In this document: positions 1 to 7,912 of the stretch, one piece after another
How positions within the stretch are numbered: position 1 is the first letter of the stretch
Layout of the letters: every line of letters begins with the position of its first letter
Assembly (NCBI GenBank): GCA_902806105.1
Contig: CADCVI010000143.1
Location: 1-28,810 of the forward strand
DNA: 28,810 nucleotides
Direction: 5' to 3'
Source of the DNA: an uncultured Rubrobacteraceae bacterium
GTDB lineage: Bacteria > Actinomycetota > Rubrobacteria > Rubrobacterales > Rubrobacteraceae
Position numbers and translations under genes: made by a program
Notes under the pieces: model-generated
Database searches by the model: none
What the model was told of the DNA's origin: nothing
The model's input: only the letters and a program-made list of their open reading frames with translations

Positions 1-2
1 CG

Positions 3-527
3 GGCTCGCCATACCTCCTGCTCAACCCCTGGACGAGCGCCAGGTCCCGCAACTACCCCACGGACCGCTTCGCCCTCGCCGCCCGCCGCGTCTCGGAGGA
101 GACGGGCTGGCCGGTGGTCGTGAGCGGGACGGGGGCGGACCGTGAACACGGGAGGGGCCTGCTCGGCCTCCTGGGAGAGCGGGGGGTAGACCTGATCGGT
201 CAGACCGACCTCTCCGGCCTCGCGGCACTCGTCGACGGGGCGAGCCTCCTGCTGACGAGCAACACCTCCACAATGCACATCGCCGACGCCCTCAAGACCC
301 CGCAGGTGGTGCTCTTCGCCGGAACGGAGCTGGAAGAGCAGTGGCGCCCGCGCCGTTCACCCCACCGCCTCCTCCGCCGCGAGACCTCGTGCAGCCCCTG
401 CTACGCCTTCACCTGCCCGTACAGCCAGGAGTGCCTGGACATCCCGCCGGGAGAGGTGGCCGAAGCCTGCCTCTCGCTGCTCTCCGAGGTCAAAGCACAC
501 GAGCACGACCGCCCTCACAAGCCTTGA
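3..527 (+). CDS. Glycosyltransferase family 9 (heptosyltransferase-like), C-terminal part
   Basis: The frame is open from the first bases of the window, so the start lies upstream; about 174 residues are visible. The visible part matches the C-terminal nucleotide-sugar-binding half of GT9 enzymes, which transfer heptose or related sugars to cell-envelope glycans. Supporting motifs are LLLNPW near the cut end, the segment TSNTSTMHIADALKTPQVVL with the Thr/His donor-site pattern, and the Cys cluster CSPCYAFTCPYSQECL common near the end of these proteins. Stop is TGA. It precedes a GT4 and a GT2 gene on the same strand, so it probably belongs to a surface-glycan locus. The sugar and acceptor cannot be told from sequence. 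Family call is firm; specificity is unknown. Confidence 0.85.
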   Translation, partial: GSPYLLLNPWTSARSRNYPTDRFALAARRVSEETGWPVVVSGTGADREHGRGLLGLLGERGVDLIGQTDLSGLAALVDGASLLLTSNTSTMHIADALKTPQVVLFAGTELEEQWRPRRSPHRLLRRETSCSPCYAFTCPYSQECLDIPPGEVAEACLSLLSEVKAHEHDRPHKP

Positions 528-892
528 GCACCAGCCGCAAGCGAACGGCGAGGAAGGGATGCCGCTCGCGGAGAGGCTTTCCGCGGTCCGGCTCGTCCGG
601 GACCGGAGAGCGGCTCCGGGCGCTGGAAGCGGGCAAACTCACCCGGATCCCCAGTGACTCGGGCGGCGCAGGCCTTCGTCTCCCCTCTTCCGGGTGCTCG
701 TAGGGTTGGCCAGAAGCTCTATCCCCTAAAAGCCGTTTCCCGGCAAGGACGAGCCGTCGATGAGGGAGGCTCGCGTCGGTGGGTCGATCGTTCGTCAACC
801 CGCCCCGGGGGCTGCGTCCGGGTAGTTCGTCGACAGAACGGGTACATGCCCGCCGACGGCGGAGACGGGAAGATGCGAGGGGGACGAGCGGC
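528..892. other. Gene-free stretch between glycosyltransferase genes
   Basis: About 365 bases with no convincing coding frame. A weak imperfect hairpin (585-591 with 597-604, one bulged base) could end the GT9 transcript. No clear promoter was recognised, although the next gene is likely to need one here. No tRNA-like or repeat structure was seen. Confidence 0.5.
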
Positions 893-2158
893 ATGACGCG
901 CGTGGCGATCGTAACGGGGACGTACCGTCCGGGGAGGGACGGCGTCGCCCACTACGTCCTGCGGCTCCGCGAGGCCCTCGCGGAGCGGGGCATCTCCTCC
1001 GTCGTCCTCACCACCAGGGAGGCGGCGCGCGAGGCGCGCGACGGCGAGGTCAGGGGCATCGTCGATGGATGGGGGCCACGGGACCTCCCGGCACTCGTCA
1101 GGGGTATCGGGGAGGCGGTGCGCGAGGGGGCCGACCTGGTCCACGTGCAGCACGCCGCGGGCACGTACGGCTTCAGGCGCGCCGTCTTCTTCCTGCCTCC
1201 ACTGATGCGCGCCGCCGGAATCCGCGTTCCCCTGGTCACCACGGTCCACGAGTACGCCTGGTGGGAGTGGGAGCCGCGCGGCGTGCCGCCGGCGCTCGTC
1301 GAGGCGGTGAAGGGCTGGGGGCAGCGCCGCGGCCTGTGGGACCGCGAGGACGGCTTCCTGCTCACCGGGAGCGACGGCCTCATCACGACCAACGCCCCGG
1401 CCGAGAACGCCATAAAGGAGAGGCTGCCCGGCCTCGCGGGGAAGCTCCGGCGAGTTCCCCTCGTCGCCAACGTGGGCGTTTCTCCCGTGGACAGGGAGGA
1501 GGCCAGGCGCGAGACGCGCTCGCGGTTCGGGTGGCCCCGGGACGCCGAGGTGGTCGCCTACTTCGGCTTCCTGCACCCCGTCAAGGGGATCGAGAACCTG
1601 CTCAAGGCGCACGCGCGTCTGCTGAGGGAGAGGCCAGGGGTACGGCTGCTCCTGATCGGGGGCGCCGAGAGCCTCGCGCTCCCCGGCAGAGAAGCGTCTT
1701 CCTACTTGAACGAGCTAGGGGAACTCGTCGCCGGTCTCGGGCTCGACGGCACGGTCGCGATGACGGGTTACGTACCGGAAGATGAGGCCTCGCGGCTGCT
1801 CTCGGGCTCCGACATCGGTGCGCTGCCGTTCAACCAGGGGGTGACCCTCAAGAGCGGCACGCTGCTCGCGCTCCTCGGGCACGGCCTGCCGACCGTAGTC
1901 ACCCGTTCGGACCCGCCCGAGCCAGACCTGCTGGACGGCGGAATCACCCGCACGGTCGAACGCCGAGACGTCCCCGGCATCGCCGCCGCGGTCTCCGGGC
2001 TCCTCGCCGACCCGGCGGAGCGTGCGGGTCTGGCCGCGAGGGGTCGCGCCTACGTCCGGGACCTCTCGTGGCCCGCCACCGCCGAAAGTCACGAGGGGGT
2101 CTACGAGATGGTTCTGAAGGACCGGGGTAAGGGGAGATCTCGCCCGTGGCGGCCGTAG
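893..2158 (+). CDS. Glycosyltransferase family 4 (GT-B fold)
   Basis: A 421-residue GT-B glycosyltransferase. It opens with the typical Rossmann strand MTRVAIVTGTYRPGRDGVA followed by the Gly-rich acceptor-side loop. The C-terminal half has the GT4 donor-binding layout: VVAYFGFLHPVKGIENLLKA (glycosyltransferase 1 domain start), a GYVPEDEASRLLSGSDIGALPF stretch, and the GTLLALLGHGLPTVVT region where GT4 enzymes hold the nucleotide. The frame is open further upstream, but ATG 893 gives the correct N-terminal strand and has a purine-rich GAGGGGGA ahead of it. The gene end overlaps the following GT2 start, indicating translational coupling. It is probably cytosolic and builds an envelope glycan with its neighbours. 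Donor and acceptor are unknown. Confidence 0.85.
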   Translation: MTRVAIVTGTYRPGRDGVAHYVLRLREALAERGISSVVLTTREAAREARDGEVRGIVDGWGPRDLPALVRGIGEAVREGADLVHVQHAAGTYGFRRAVFFLPPLMRAAGIRVPLVTTVHEYAWWEWEPRGVPPALVEAVKGWGQRRGLWDREDGFLLTGSDGLITTNAPAENAIKERLPGLAGKLRRVPLVANVGVSPVDREEARRETRSRFGWPRDAEVVAYFGFLHPVKGIENLLKAHARLLRERPGVRLLLIGGAESLALPGREASSYLNELGELVAGLGLDGTVAMTGYVPEDEASRLLSGSDIGALPFNQGVTLKSGTLLALLGHGLPTVVTRSDPPEPDLLDGGITRTVERRDVPGIAAAVSGLLADPAERAGLAARGRAYVRDLSWPATAESHEGVYEMVLKDRGKGRSRPWRP

Positions 2159-2994
2159 ACGTTCTCCTGCCGACCTACAACCGCCGGGAGTCGCTCCTGA
2201 CGACGCTCGCGGCGCTGGCGGGGCAGTCCTTCCCGGACCTCAGGGTCGTGGTGGCCGACCAGGGTACCGAGCCGGTCGCCGGCTCGCCCGTCGCGCGGGC
2301 GATGGAGCGCGTGATCCGGGCCCGCGGCGGCTCCGTCGAGTGGCACCACCGCACGCGGCTGAGGGGCATCGCCGAGCAGCGAGACTTCCTCTTGAAGCAG
2401 GCGACGGCCCCCCACGTCCTCTACCTCGACGACGACGTCCTGATGGAGCCCTGGGTCGTCGAACGCCTCGTCCGCGTCCTCGAAGCGGAGGGCTGCGGCT
2501 TTGTCGGGGCGTTCCCGACCGGCCTTACCTTCGTGGACGACGTCCGCCCCGAGCAGAACGTCGTCGAGCCGTGGGAGGGACCGGTACGGCCGGAGGCCGT
2601 GGACCCGGGGACCCCCGAGTGGGAGCGATGGAACCTCCACCGCGCGGCGAACATGTTCCACGCCGCCCGGGGGCTGCGTCCCGGAGAGGTCGTGCGCTAC
2701 AAGGTCGCCTGGGTCGCGGCCTGCGTACTCTACGACCGGGAGAAGCTACTGGAGGTCGGGGGGTTCTCGTTCTGGGAGAAGCTGCCGCGCTACCCGAGGG
2801 GCGAGGAGGTCCTGGTGCAGAACCTCCTCATGCGCCGCTACGGCGGCTGCGCCATCCTCCCCTCCGGCACCTACAGCACCCAGATCGAGACGACCGTCGC
2901 CGCCCCGGAGGAGGCCGAAGACGGCGACGCCCTCAAGCTGCTGCCCGAGATGGTGGAGCGGTACGCGCCCCGGGGCACGCCCCCCGTTACTTGA
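2146..2994 (+). CDS. Glycosyltransferase family 2 (GT-A fold)
   Basis: A 282-residue GT2 enzyme. The N-terminus VDVLLPTYNRRESLLTTL is the nucleotide-binding strand of the GT-A fold. The YLDDDVLMEP segment at about residues 90-99 carries the Asp motif that binds metal and sugar nucleotide. Later, the FWEKLPRYPRGEEVLVQNLL region plausibly supplies the acceptor-side acidic catalytic residues. The start is GTG 2146, inside the end of the GT4 gene, with GGGGAGA about 9 bases ahead, so the two are probably translated together. No membrane segments were seen, so it is likely soluble or peripheral. Its 3' end overlaps the convergent gene by 8 bases. Family is certain; substrate is not. Confidence 0.87.
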   Translation: MAAVDVLLPTYNRRESLLTTLAALAGQSFPDLRVVVADQGTEPVAGSPVARAMERVIRARGGSVEWHHRTRLRGIAEQRDFLLKQATAPHVLYLDDDVLMEPWVVERLVRVLEAEGCGFVGAFPTGLTFVDDVRPEQNVVEPWEGPVRPEAVDPGTPEWERWNLHRAANMFHAARGLRPGEVVRYKVAWVAACVLYDREKLLEVGGFSFWEKLPRYPRGEEVLVQNLLMRRYGGCAILPSGTYSTQIETTVAAPEEAEDGDALKLLPEMVERYAPRGTPPVT

Positions 2995-3307
2995 AGCGGT
3001 ACTGGCGGTACATCCCGGCGGACTCGTCCACGTCGGCGTTCGTGACGTGGGTACGACCGCGCGAGACGACCCGGTCCTCGATGCGCTTGCGGATAAAGCG
3101 GCGCATGAGGAAGGGGCTACGCTTGATCCTGCGGTCCGCCTCGGGGTCCCAGGTGATCTGCTGCTTCTCGGACAAGTCGGGCTCCTCTTCTTTGTAAAGC
3201 TCCTCCGCTATTCTACCGGGCCTGCGCGAACCGCGACCGTAACCGAACGAAGCACGCTCCCGACCCGCGCCGACGGCTTTTGGCGCGTTACGTGACGCCC
3301 GTAACAA
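2987..3307 (-). CDS. Small PCP_red-domain protein
   Basis: A 106-residue basic protein. Residues about 45-100 resemble the small C-terminal domain of the light-independent protochlorophyllide reductase B subunit (PCP_red family): a Trp followed by EADRRIKRSPFLMRRFIRKR, then IEDR and a TNADVDE segment matching the usual pattern of a Pro, a hydrophobic-Arg helix and a final VT-x-x-x-V helix. In that family the domain also occurs as a stand-alone protein in non-photosynthetic bacteria, with no known function. The N-terminal 40 residues are Arg/Gly-rich and look disordered. The only available upstream start is TTG 3307; no strong ribosome site is visible, so the start is uncertain. It is convergent with, and overlaps by 8 bases, the GT2 gene. 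Confidence 0.65.
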   Translation of the reverse strand: MLRASRNAPKAVGAGRERASFGYGRGSRRPGRIAEELYKEEEPDLSEKQQITWDPEADRRIKRSPFLMRRFIRKRIEDRVVSRGRTHVTNADVDESAGMYRQYRFK

Positions 3308-3327
3308 CGAGGGCGGGGAGGCGCCGC

Positions 3328-3333
3328 TAGAAT
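3328..3333 (+). promoter_or_regulatory. -10 box TAGAAT for leaderless ABC gene
   Basis: TAGAAT fits the actinobacterial TANNNT -10 pattern and lies 9 bases before the TTG start at 3343. The only purine-rich site (GGGGAGG, 3315-3321) lies upstream of the -10 box and would not be in the transcript. No convincing -35 element was seen. Confidence 0.4.
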
Positions 3334-3342
3334 GGGCTCACG

Positions 3343-4278
3343 TTGATAGAGGTCGAGAACATCACCCGTCGGTACAAGAGCAGCGGACGAGGCATCGAGG
3401 ATGTCAGTTTCGCCGTGGGGGCTGGCGAGGTCTTCGGGCTGATGGGGCCGAACGGCTCCGGGAAGAGCACGCTGTTGCGGGTGCTTTCTACGGCGATGGC
3501 GCCCGACTCGGGGACGTTTCGCGTGGATGGTGCGGACGGGCTCCGGGAGAAGCGAAAGGCGCGGGCGGCGATGGGTCTGATGGTCGACCGCCCGACGCAC
3601 TACGGCGACCTCTCCGGCTGGGCGAACGCCTACCTCTTCGCCCGGGCCTACGGGATGGAGGAGAAGGAGGCGAACGCTGCGCTCGCGGAGCTCTTCGACT
3701 ACTTCGGGCTCGCCGAATACAGGGACGATCGCGTCAAGACCTACTCCTACGGGATGGGGAAGAAGCTCGGGATCATCGAGGCGATGGCGCACGCCCCAAG
3801 GTTTTTGATCCTCGACGAACCCTCCCTCGGCCTCGATTACTCCTCGCAACTCGCCTACGAGAAGAAGATAAGGGACCTCGCCGCGAGCGGCGTCGCAATC
3901 CTCCTCGCAAGCAACCAGGTAGACGAGGTCGAGGCTTTGTGCGACCGCGTCGCCTTCCTGCACCGGGGCCGGCTTATCGAGGAGGGTACGCCCGAGGGGC
4001 TCATCTCTTCCATAGAAGGGATAAGGCGCATAGAGGCGACCCTTCGCAACCCCGTGGGCTACGCCCCTCTCGAAGAAGTAGACGGCGTCGGGCGCGTGAC
4101 GACGGAGGGGCGCAAGCTCGTCGTGCAGTGCGAGGACCGCGCCGGGATCGTCGCGGACGTGGTCGCGGGACTCGTTGGGGCCGGCGGGGACATAACGGAC
4201 CTCGCGGTGCGCCGGCCGTCGCTGGAGGACGTGTACGTAAAGCTGACCGGAGAGGCGCTCAAAGATGCTGAAGGTTAA
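3343..4278 (+). CDS. ABC-2 type transporter ATP-binding protein
   Basis: A 311-residue ABC ATPase. Walker A is GPNGSGKS (residues 35-42), the signature is the degenerate YSYGM (134-138), and Walker B is FLILDE (154-159). The H-loop position, normally Ser-His, reads SNQVDEVE, so the switch His appears to be Asn191. The last about 85 residues form an extension seen in drug and lipid exporter ATPases (DrrA/CcmA-like). The start is TTG 3343, giving the canonical IEVENITRRY opening. It overlaps the downstream permease by 14 bases, so the two form an exporter. Substrate is unknown; neighbouring envelope-glycan genes are only a weak hint. Confidence 0.88.
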   Translation: MIEVENITRRYKSSGRGIEDVSFAVGAGEVFGLMGPNGSGKSTLLRVLSTAMAPDSGTFRVDGADGLREKRKARAAMGLMVDRPTHYGDLSGWANAYLFARAYGMEEKEANAALAELFDYFGLAEYRDDRVKTYSYGMGKKLGIIEAMAHAPRFLILDEPSLGLDYSSQLAYEKKIRDLAASGVAILLASNQVDEVEALCDRVAFLHRGRLIEEGTPEGLISSIEGIRRIEATLRNPVGYAPLEEVDGVGRVTTEGRKLVVQCEDRAGIVADVVAGLVGAGGDITDLAVRRPSLEDVYVKLTGEALKDAEG

Positions 4279-4990
4279 CCCGCCCGATGCCTACTGGAAG
4301 AAGGACGTCGCCCTCTTCTTCGGCAAGAGGTTCGCGCTCGTCATAAAGATGCTCTACCCGATGGCGCTCATAGTTCCCGTCGCGGCCTCCGACATACCTG
4401 CCCAGTACGCCGCCGCCGTCATCGGGATCGTGGCGATCATGGCGGGCACGTTCGGGGCGGGCGAGAGCCTCACCATAGACCTGAACGACGGCATCCTGAT
4501 GCGCGTCGCGCTCACGCCGCTCTCACCGCACCGCATCGTCTTCGAGGTCCTCGCCGTCAACGCCGTCCTCGACTTCATCCAGCTTCTGCCGGCGCTCGCG
4601 CTGGTTTACATCTTCAACCCGGCGCCGCTCGTCTGGGTGCTCGCCGCGACCTTCGGGGTCTTCGCTACGCTCCTGACGGCGAACTGCATCGGGATCTTTA
4701 TAGCCAACTTCACCTCCTCGCCGGCCGACGTGCTGCTCTACGCGACGGCTATCCTGGCGCCCCTGATCTACCTCTCCGGCTTTTTCCGCAACCAGAACCC
4801 GACCGGCTGGCTGGAAACCCTCAGGGACTTCGTCCCATTCGCCTACATGAACGACGCCCTGAAGGCGGTCTTCGGCGTCGCCACCCGCACGGCGCCCCTG
4901 GAGGTCTTCGTCTACCCGGCCCTGATCTGCGCCGTCCTCGCCGCCGTCGTATGTCTCACGGCCCCGCGCCTCCTCACCGCCCGCTTCTAG
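4265..4990 (+). CDS. ABC-2 type transporter permease
   Basis: A 241-residue membrane protein with about six hydrophobic segments, the usual size and shape for an ABC-2 permease. After a short amphipathic N-terminus (DAYWKKDVALFFGKRFALV), hydrophobic stretches follow. The loop GESLTIDLNDGILMRVALTP matches the conserved region after TM2 in this family. Near the end PLIYLSGFFRNQNP and LRDFVPFAYMNDAL match the typical 'sG.f.p...lP..l......P..y..da' pattern. The ATG lies inside the end of the ATPase gene, so the two are co-translated. It probably forms a homodimeric export channel. Confidence 0.88.
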   Translation: MLKVNPPDAYWKKDVALFFGKRFALVIKMLYPMALIVPVAASDIPAQYAAAVIGIVAIMAGTFGAGESLTIDLNDGILMRVALTPLSPHRIVFEVLAVNAVLDFIQLLPALALVYIFNPAPLVWVLAATFGVFATLLTANCIGIFIANFTSSPADVLLYATAILAPLIYLSGFFRNQNPTGWLETLRDFVPFAYMNDALKAVFGVATRTAPLEVFVYPALICAVLAAVVCLTAPRLLTARF

Positions 4991-5074
4991 CCCGGGGCGA
5001 CGGTTCGACGGTTACGGTGGATGCCGGTGGGGTATTGTTGTGCTGGTGGGTAGGCGAACTGGGGACGGAATATC

Positions 5075-5284
5075 ATGCAAGGAGCAGAACGCATACAGGC
5101 CCTCGAAGAGGCCGTCAGACACCTTGAGTCCGCCAGGACCCAACACGATCGTATCGGCGATCTGGACTTCGACGACGCTCGGGTAGCCGGCCTCATCACG
5201 ACCGCCCTGAGCGCCGCGCGCGTCGCCCTCTCGGCAGCCTCGCAGCGCGAAAACCTCGTCGAGGACGGGACGCCCAACCGCTGA
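5075..5284 (+). CDS. Small hypothetical protein, helical
   Basis: A 69-residue protein with no recognised domain. It is predicted helical, with an acidic first half (QALEEAVRHLESARTQHDRI) that could form a short coiled coil, then an Ala-rich helix. GGGGACGG lies about 6-13 bases before the ATG and codon use is normal for the region, which favours a real gene. It sits alone between the ABC exporter and cstA on the same strand. Confidence 0.5.
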   Translation: MQGAERIQALEEAVRHLESARTQHDRIGDLDFDDARVAGLITTALSAARVALSAASQRENLVEDGTPNR

Positions 5285-5447
5285 CCGCAGGTCCGCCACC
5301 CTCCCGGGAACTCGTCCCGCTTCCGATGGGCGTATAACCTTCTCGCCGGCGTCTGGCCCCGCGCTTCCATAAGCTTCTGCCGATGCATCCGCTGTGCTAG
5401 GATGCGGGCGTTTTATCAGGCCTTTGGGAAGGGGTTCGAAGAAGCTT

Positions 5448-7601
5448 ATGGGTAACGGTTTGGGTAGGTGGGCCGTCTGGATCGTCGTCGCTATCGTCGG
5501 CGCCGTGTGTTGGGGAGTTCTAGCTCTTTCGAGGGGCGAGACCGTAAACGCCGCCTGGCTGCTCTTCGCGGCGCTCGCGTCCTACGCCATCGCGTACAGA
5601 TTCTACGCGCGGTTCATCCAGAAAAAGGTACTGGAGACTGACGACTCAAGGGCGACACCGGCCGAACGGCTGAACAACGGCAAGGACTTCGAGCCGACGG
5701 ACCGCAGGATCCTCTTCGGGCACCACTTTGCGGCGATCGCGGGGGCCGGGCCGCTCGTCGGGCCCGTCCTGGCGGCACAGCTCGGGTATCTGCCGGGGAC
5801 GATCTGGATCATCTTCGGCGTCATCCTCGCCGGGGCCGTGCAGGACATGACGACGCTGTTCTTCTCCATGCGCCGAAACGGCAAGACGCTCGGCCAGATG
5901 GCGCGTGAGGAGATAGGCCCCATCGGCGGCATCGCCGCGATCATAGCGGTGCTGTCGATCATGGTGATCCTGCTGGCCGTCCTGGCACTCGTCGTGGTGA
6001 ACGCCCTGGCCGAGTCGCCGTGGGGCGCGTTCTCCATCGCCATGACGCTCCCCATCGCGCTCTTCATGGGCGTCTACCTCAGGTTCATCAGGCCCGGCCG
6101 TATCCTGGAGGTCTCGCTCATCGGGGTCGTGCTGCTCCTCGGTGCGATCATCGGGGGCGGCTACATCTCCGAGGCCTCGGCCTACGCCGAAACCTGGACG
6201 TTCTCCAAGACCCAGATCGTGTGGGCACTCATCATCTACGGCTTCATAGCGTCGGTGCTGCCGGTCTGGCTCCTCCTCGCCCCGCGCGACTACCTCTCGA
6301 CGTTCATGAAGATAGGGACGATAGCCCTGCTCGCCATCGGCATCATGATCGTGCTCCCCGAGATACAGATGCCCCGCGCCACCCCGTTCGCCTTCAACGG
6401 CCTCGGGCCGGTGGTCGCGGGCCCGCTCTTCCCGTTCGTGTTCATAACCATCGCCTGTGGGGCCCTCTCGGGCTTCCACGCCCTCGTCGCCTCCGGAACG
6501 ACGCCGAAGCTCATCCAGAAGGAGTCGCAGGTCCGGCTCATCGGGTACGGGGCGATGCTCATGGAGTCCTTCGTCGCCATCATGGCGCTCATCGCCGCGA
6601 CGGCGCTCGACCCGGGCGTGTACTTCGCGATGAACGCCCCCGCCGGCGTGGTCGGTGACACGGTCCAGTCCGCGTCGCAGGCCGTCACGGGCCTCGGCTT
6701 CTCGGTCTCGCCGGAGGTCTTGCAGGGCACGGCGACCGCGGTCGGGGAGGAGACCATCGTCGGGAGGACCGGCGGGGCTCCGACGCTCGCGGTCGGGATG
6801 AGCGAGATCTTCGCGGGGGTAACGTCGTTCATCGGGCTCTCAGGGCTCCAGGCGTTCTGGTACCACTTCGCCATCATGTTCGAGGCCCTGTTCATCCTGA
6901 CGACCGTCGACGCCGGGACGAGGGTCGGGCGGTTCATGATCCAGGACATGCTCGGCAACGTCTACCGTCCCCTCGGGCGCACCTCCTGGCTCCCCGGCAA
7001 CCTGCTCGCAAGCGGCCTCATCGTCGGGGCCTGGGGCTACTTTCTCTACGTCGGCGCGACCGACCCCCTGGGCGGCATCAACCAGCTCTTCCCGCTCTTC
7101 GGCATCGCCAACCAGCTTCTCGCGGCCGTCGCCCTGACCGTCGGCACCACCATCCTCATAAAGATGGGCAAGCTCAAGTACATCTGGGTGACGCTCCTGC
7201 CGCTCGCGTGGGACGCGGCGGTGACGCTCACGGCGAGCTGGTACAAGATCTTCTCGGACAACCCCAAGATAGGCTTCTTCGCCCAGAGGAGCGCCGCCCA
7301 GGAGTCCCTGGCCGCAGGAACGCCGTACGCCCCGGCCACGAGCCTGGAGCAGACGCAGCAGGTCATCGTCAACTCGACGGTGGACGGCGTCCTCTCCATC
7401 CTCTTCGCCGCCCTCATAATCATCATCATCGCCGACGCGATGCGCGTGTGGTTCGGCCTGATCCGTGGCAGAAAGCAGCCCGTCATGAGCGAGGCACCGT
7501 GGGAGGAGTCGCGCCTCGACGTCGACGGCAACTCCATCAACGGTCGCGAGCCTGTAGGCGCCGGTAGCGGCGGTCGTGGCGGATCGAGGAGTAATGAGTA
7601 G
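5448..7601 (+). CDS. cstA: Carbon starvation protein CstA (pyruvate/peptide transporter)
   Basis: A 717-residue polytopic membrane protein, the usual CstA length, with well over a dozen hydrophobic segments. The family imports pyruvate in enteric bacteria and has been linked to peptide uptake in carbon starvation. Family-typical stretches include FGHHFAAIAGAGPLVGPVLA near residue 90, GYLPGTIWIIFGVILAGAVQD, the long central FITIACGALSGFHALVASGT segment, and GTRVGRFMIQDMLG near residue 510. The frame could open at GTG 5394, but ATG 5448 starts just before the first transmembrane helix and has GGGAAGGGG upstream, so I chose it. The next gene starts 8 bases before its stop and is its usual partner, YbdD. 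Confidence 0.95.
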   Translation: MGNGLGRWAVWIVVAIVGAVCWGVLALSRGETVNAAWLLFAALASYAIAYRFYARFIQKKVLETDDSRATPAERLNNGKDFEPTDRRILFGHHFAAIAGAGPLVGPVLAAQLGYLPGTIWIIFGVILAGAVQDMTTLFFSMRRNGKTLGQMAREEIGPIGGIAAIIAVLSIMVILLAVLALVVVNALAESPWGAFSIAMTLPIALFMGVYLRFIRPGRILEVSLIGVVLLLGAIIGGGYISEASAYAETWTFSKTQIVWALIIYGFIASVLPVWLLLAPRDYLSTFMKIGTIALLAIGIMIVLPEIQMPRATPFAFNGLGPVVAGPLFPFVFITIACGALSGFHALVASGTTPKLIQKESQVRLIGYGAMLMESFVAIMALIAATALDPGVYFAMNAPAGVVGDTVQSASQAVTGLGFSVSPEVLQGTATAVGEETIVGRTGGAPTLAVGMSEIFAGVTSFIGLSGLQAFWYHFAIMFEALFILTTVDAGTRVGRFMIQDMLGNVYRPLGRTSWLPGNLLASGLIVGAWGYFLYVGATDPLGGINQLFPLFGIANQLLAAVALTVGTTILIKMGKLKYIWVTLLPLAWDAAVTLTASWYKIFSDNPKIGFFAQRSAAQESLAAGTPYAPATSLEQTQQVIVNSTVDGVLSILFAALIIIIIADAMRVWFGLIRGRKQPVMSEAPWEESRLDVDGNSINGREPVGAGSGGRGGSRSNE

Positions 7602-7791
7602 GGGGACGCTAACGGCCCCCCTGCGCTACGCCTGGGGCTACCTCAAGGAGATCTCCGGGGAGAACGCCTACGACAACTACGTCGCGTTCCACAACAGGAC
7701 GCACGGGGACAAGCCACCGATGCAGCGCGGCGAGTTCTACCGCTGGCGCCAGGACGAGAAGTACAACAACCCCGGCAGCCGCTGTCCCTGA
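7594..7791 (+). CDS. ybdD: YbdD/YjiX family small protein, CstA partner
   Basis: A 65-residue protein of the YbdD/YjiX family, nearly always encoded just after cstA and proposed to be an accessory subunit of the transporter. Diagnostic residues are YDNYVAFHNRTHGDKPPM, then EFYRWRQDEKY and the C-terminal SRCP, matching the family pattern of Y..Y..H....HP..P.....F.R.R...RY....RC. ATG 7594 overlaps the cstA stop region and has GAGGAG just upstream; a start further upstream is less likely. It is followed by two hairpins that probably end the transcript. Confidence 0.9.
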   Translation: MSRGTLTAPLRYAWGYLKEISGENAYDNYVAFHNRTHGDKPPMQRGEFYRWRQDEKYNNPGSRCP

Positions 7792-7804
7792 TAGCGCCGT
7801 AGGG

Positions 7805-7822
7805 GCGGCCCGGTCGGGCCGC
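7805..7822 (+). terminator. GC-rich hairpin after ybdD
   Basis: GCGGCCC (7805-7811) pairs with GGGCCGC (7816-7822) around a GGTC loop, 13 bases after the ybdD stop. There is no long T tract. It is probably a transcription terminator or 3' stabiliser. Confidence 0.5.
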
Positions 7823-7834
7823 AAGGTAGAAAGA

Positions 7835-7875
7835 TAGAAGGGGGAGGGGCGAACATAACGCTCCTCCCCCTTCTA
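7835..7875. terminator. 17-bp hairpin, probable terminator
   Basis: The segment 7835-7851 pairs with 7859-7875 (13 perfect pairs, one G-T wobble, 3 more pairs) around the loop AACATAA. It stands between ybdD and the promoter of the next gene, ending two bases before that gene's -35 hexamer. It has no T tract, as is usual for actinobacterial terminators, and being symmetrical it could act in both directions. Confidence 0.65.
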
Positions 7876-7877
7876 CG

Positions 7878-7906
7878 TTGGCGCCCGGGCTGCCCTTCGT
7901 TATACT
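7878..7906 (+). promoter_or_regulatory. Promoter of the Uma2 gene, leaderless
   Basis: TTGGCG (7878-7883), a 17-base spacer, then TATACT (7901-7906). The ATG follows after 6 bases, so transcription should start at or within a base of the start codon. No ribosome-binding site is present. It is the best-formed promoter in the window. Confidence 0.75.
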
Positions 7907-7912
7907 CGCTTC

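Noticed and set aside
585..604. Strong terminator after the GT9 gene
   Set aside because: The stem is only 7 pairs with a bulge and lies about 60 bases after the stop; too weak to list as a terminator on its own.
719..1612. Minus-strand open frame of about 300 codons
   Set aside because: It is antisense to the GT4 gene, with Pro/Arg/Gly-rich shadow composition.
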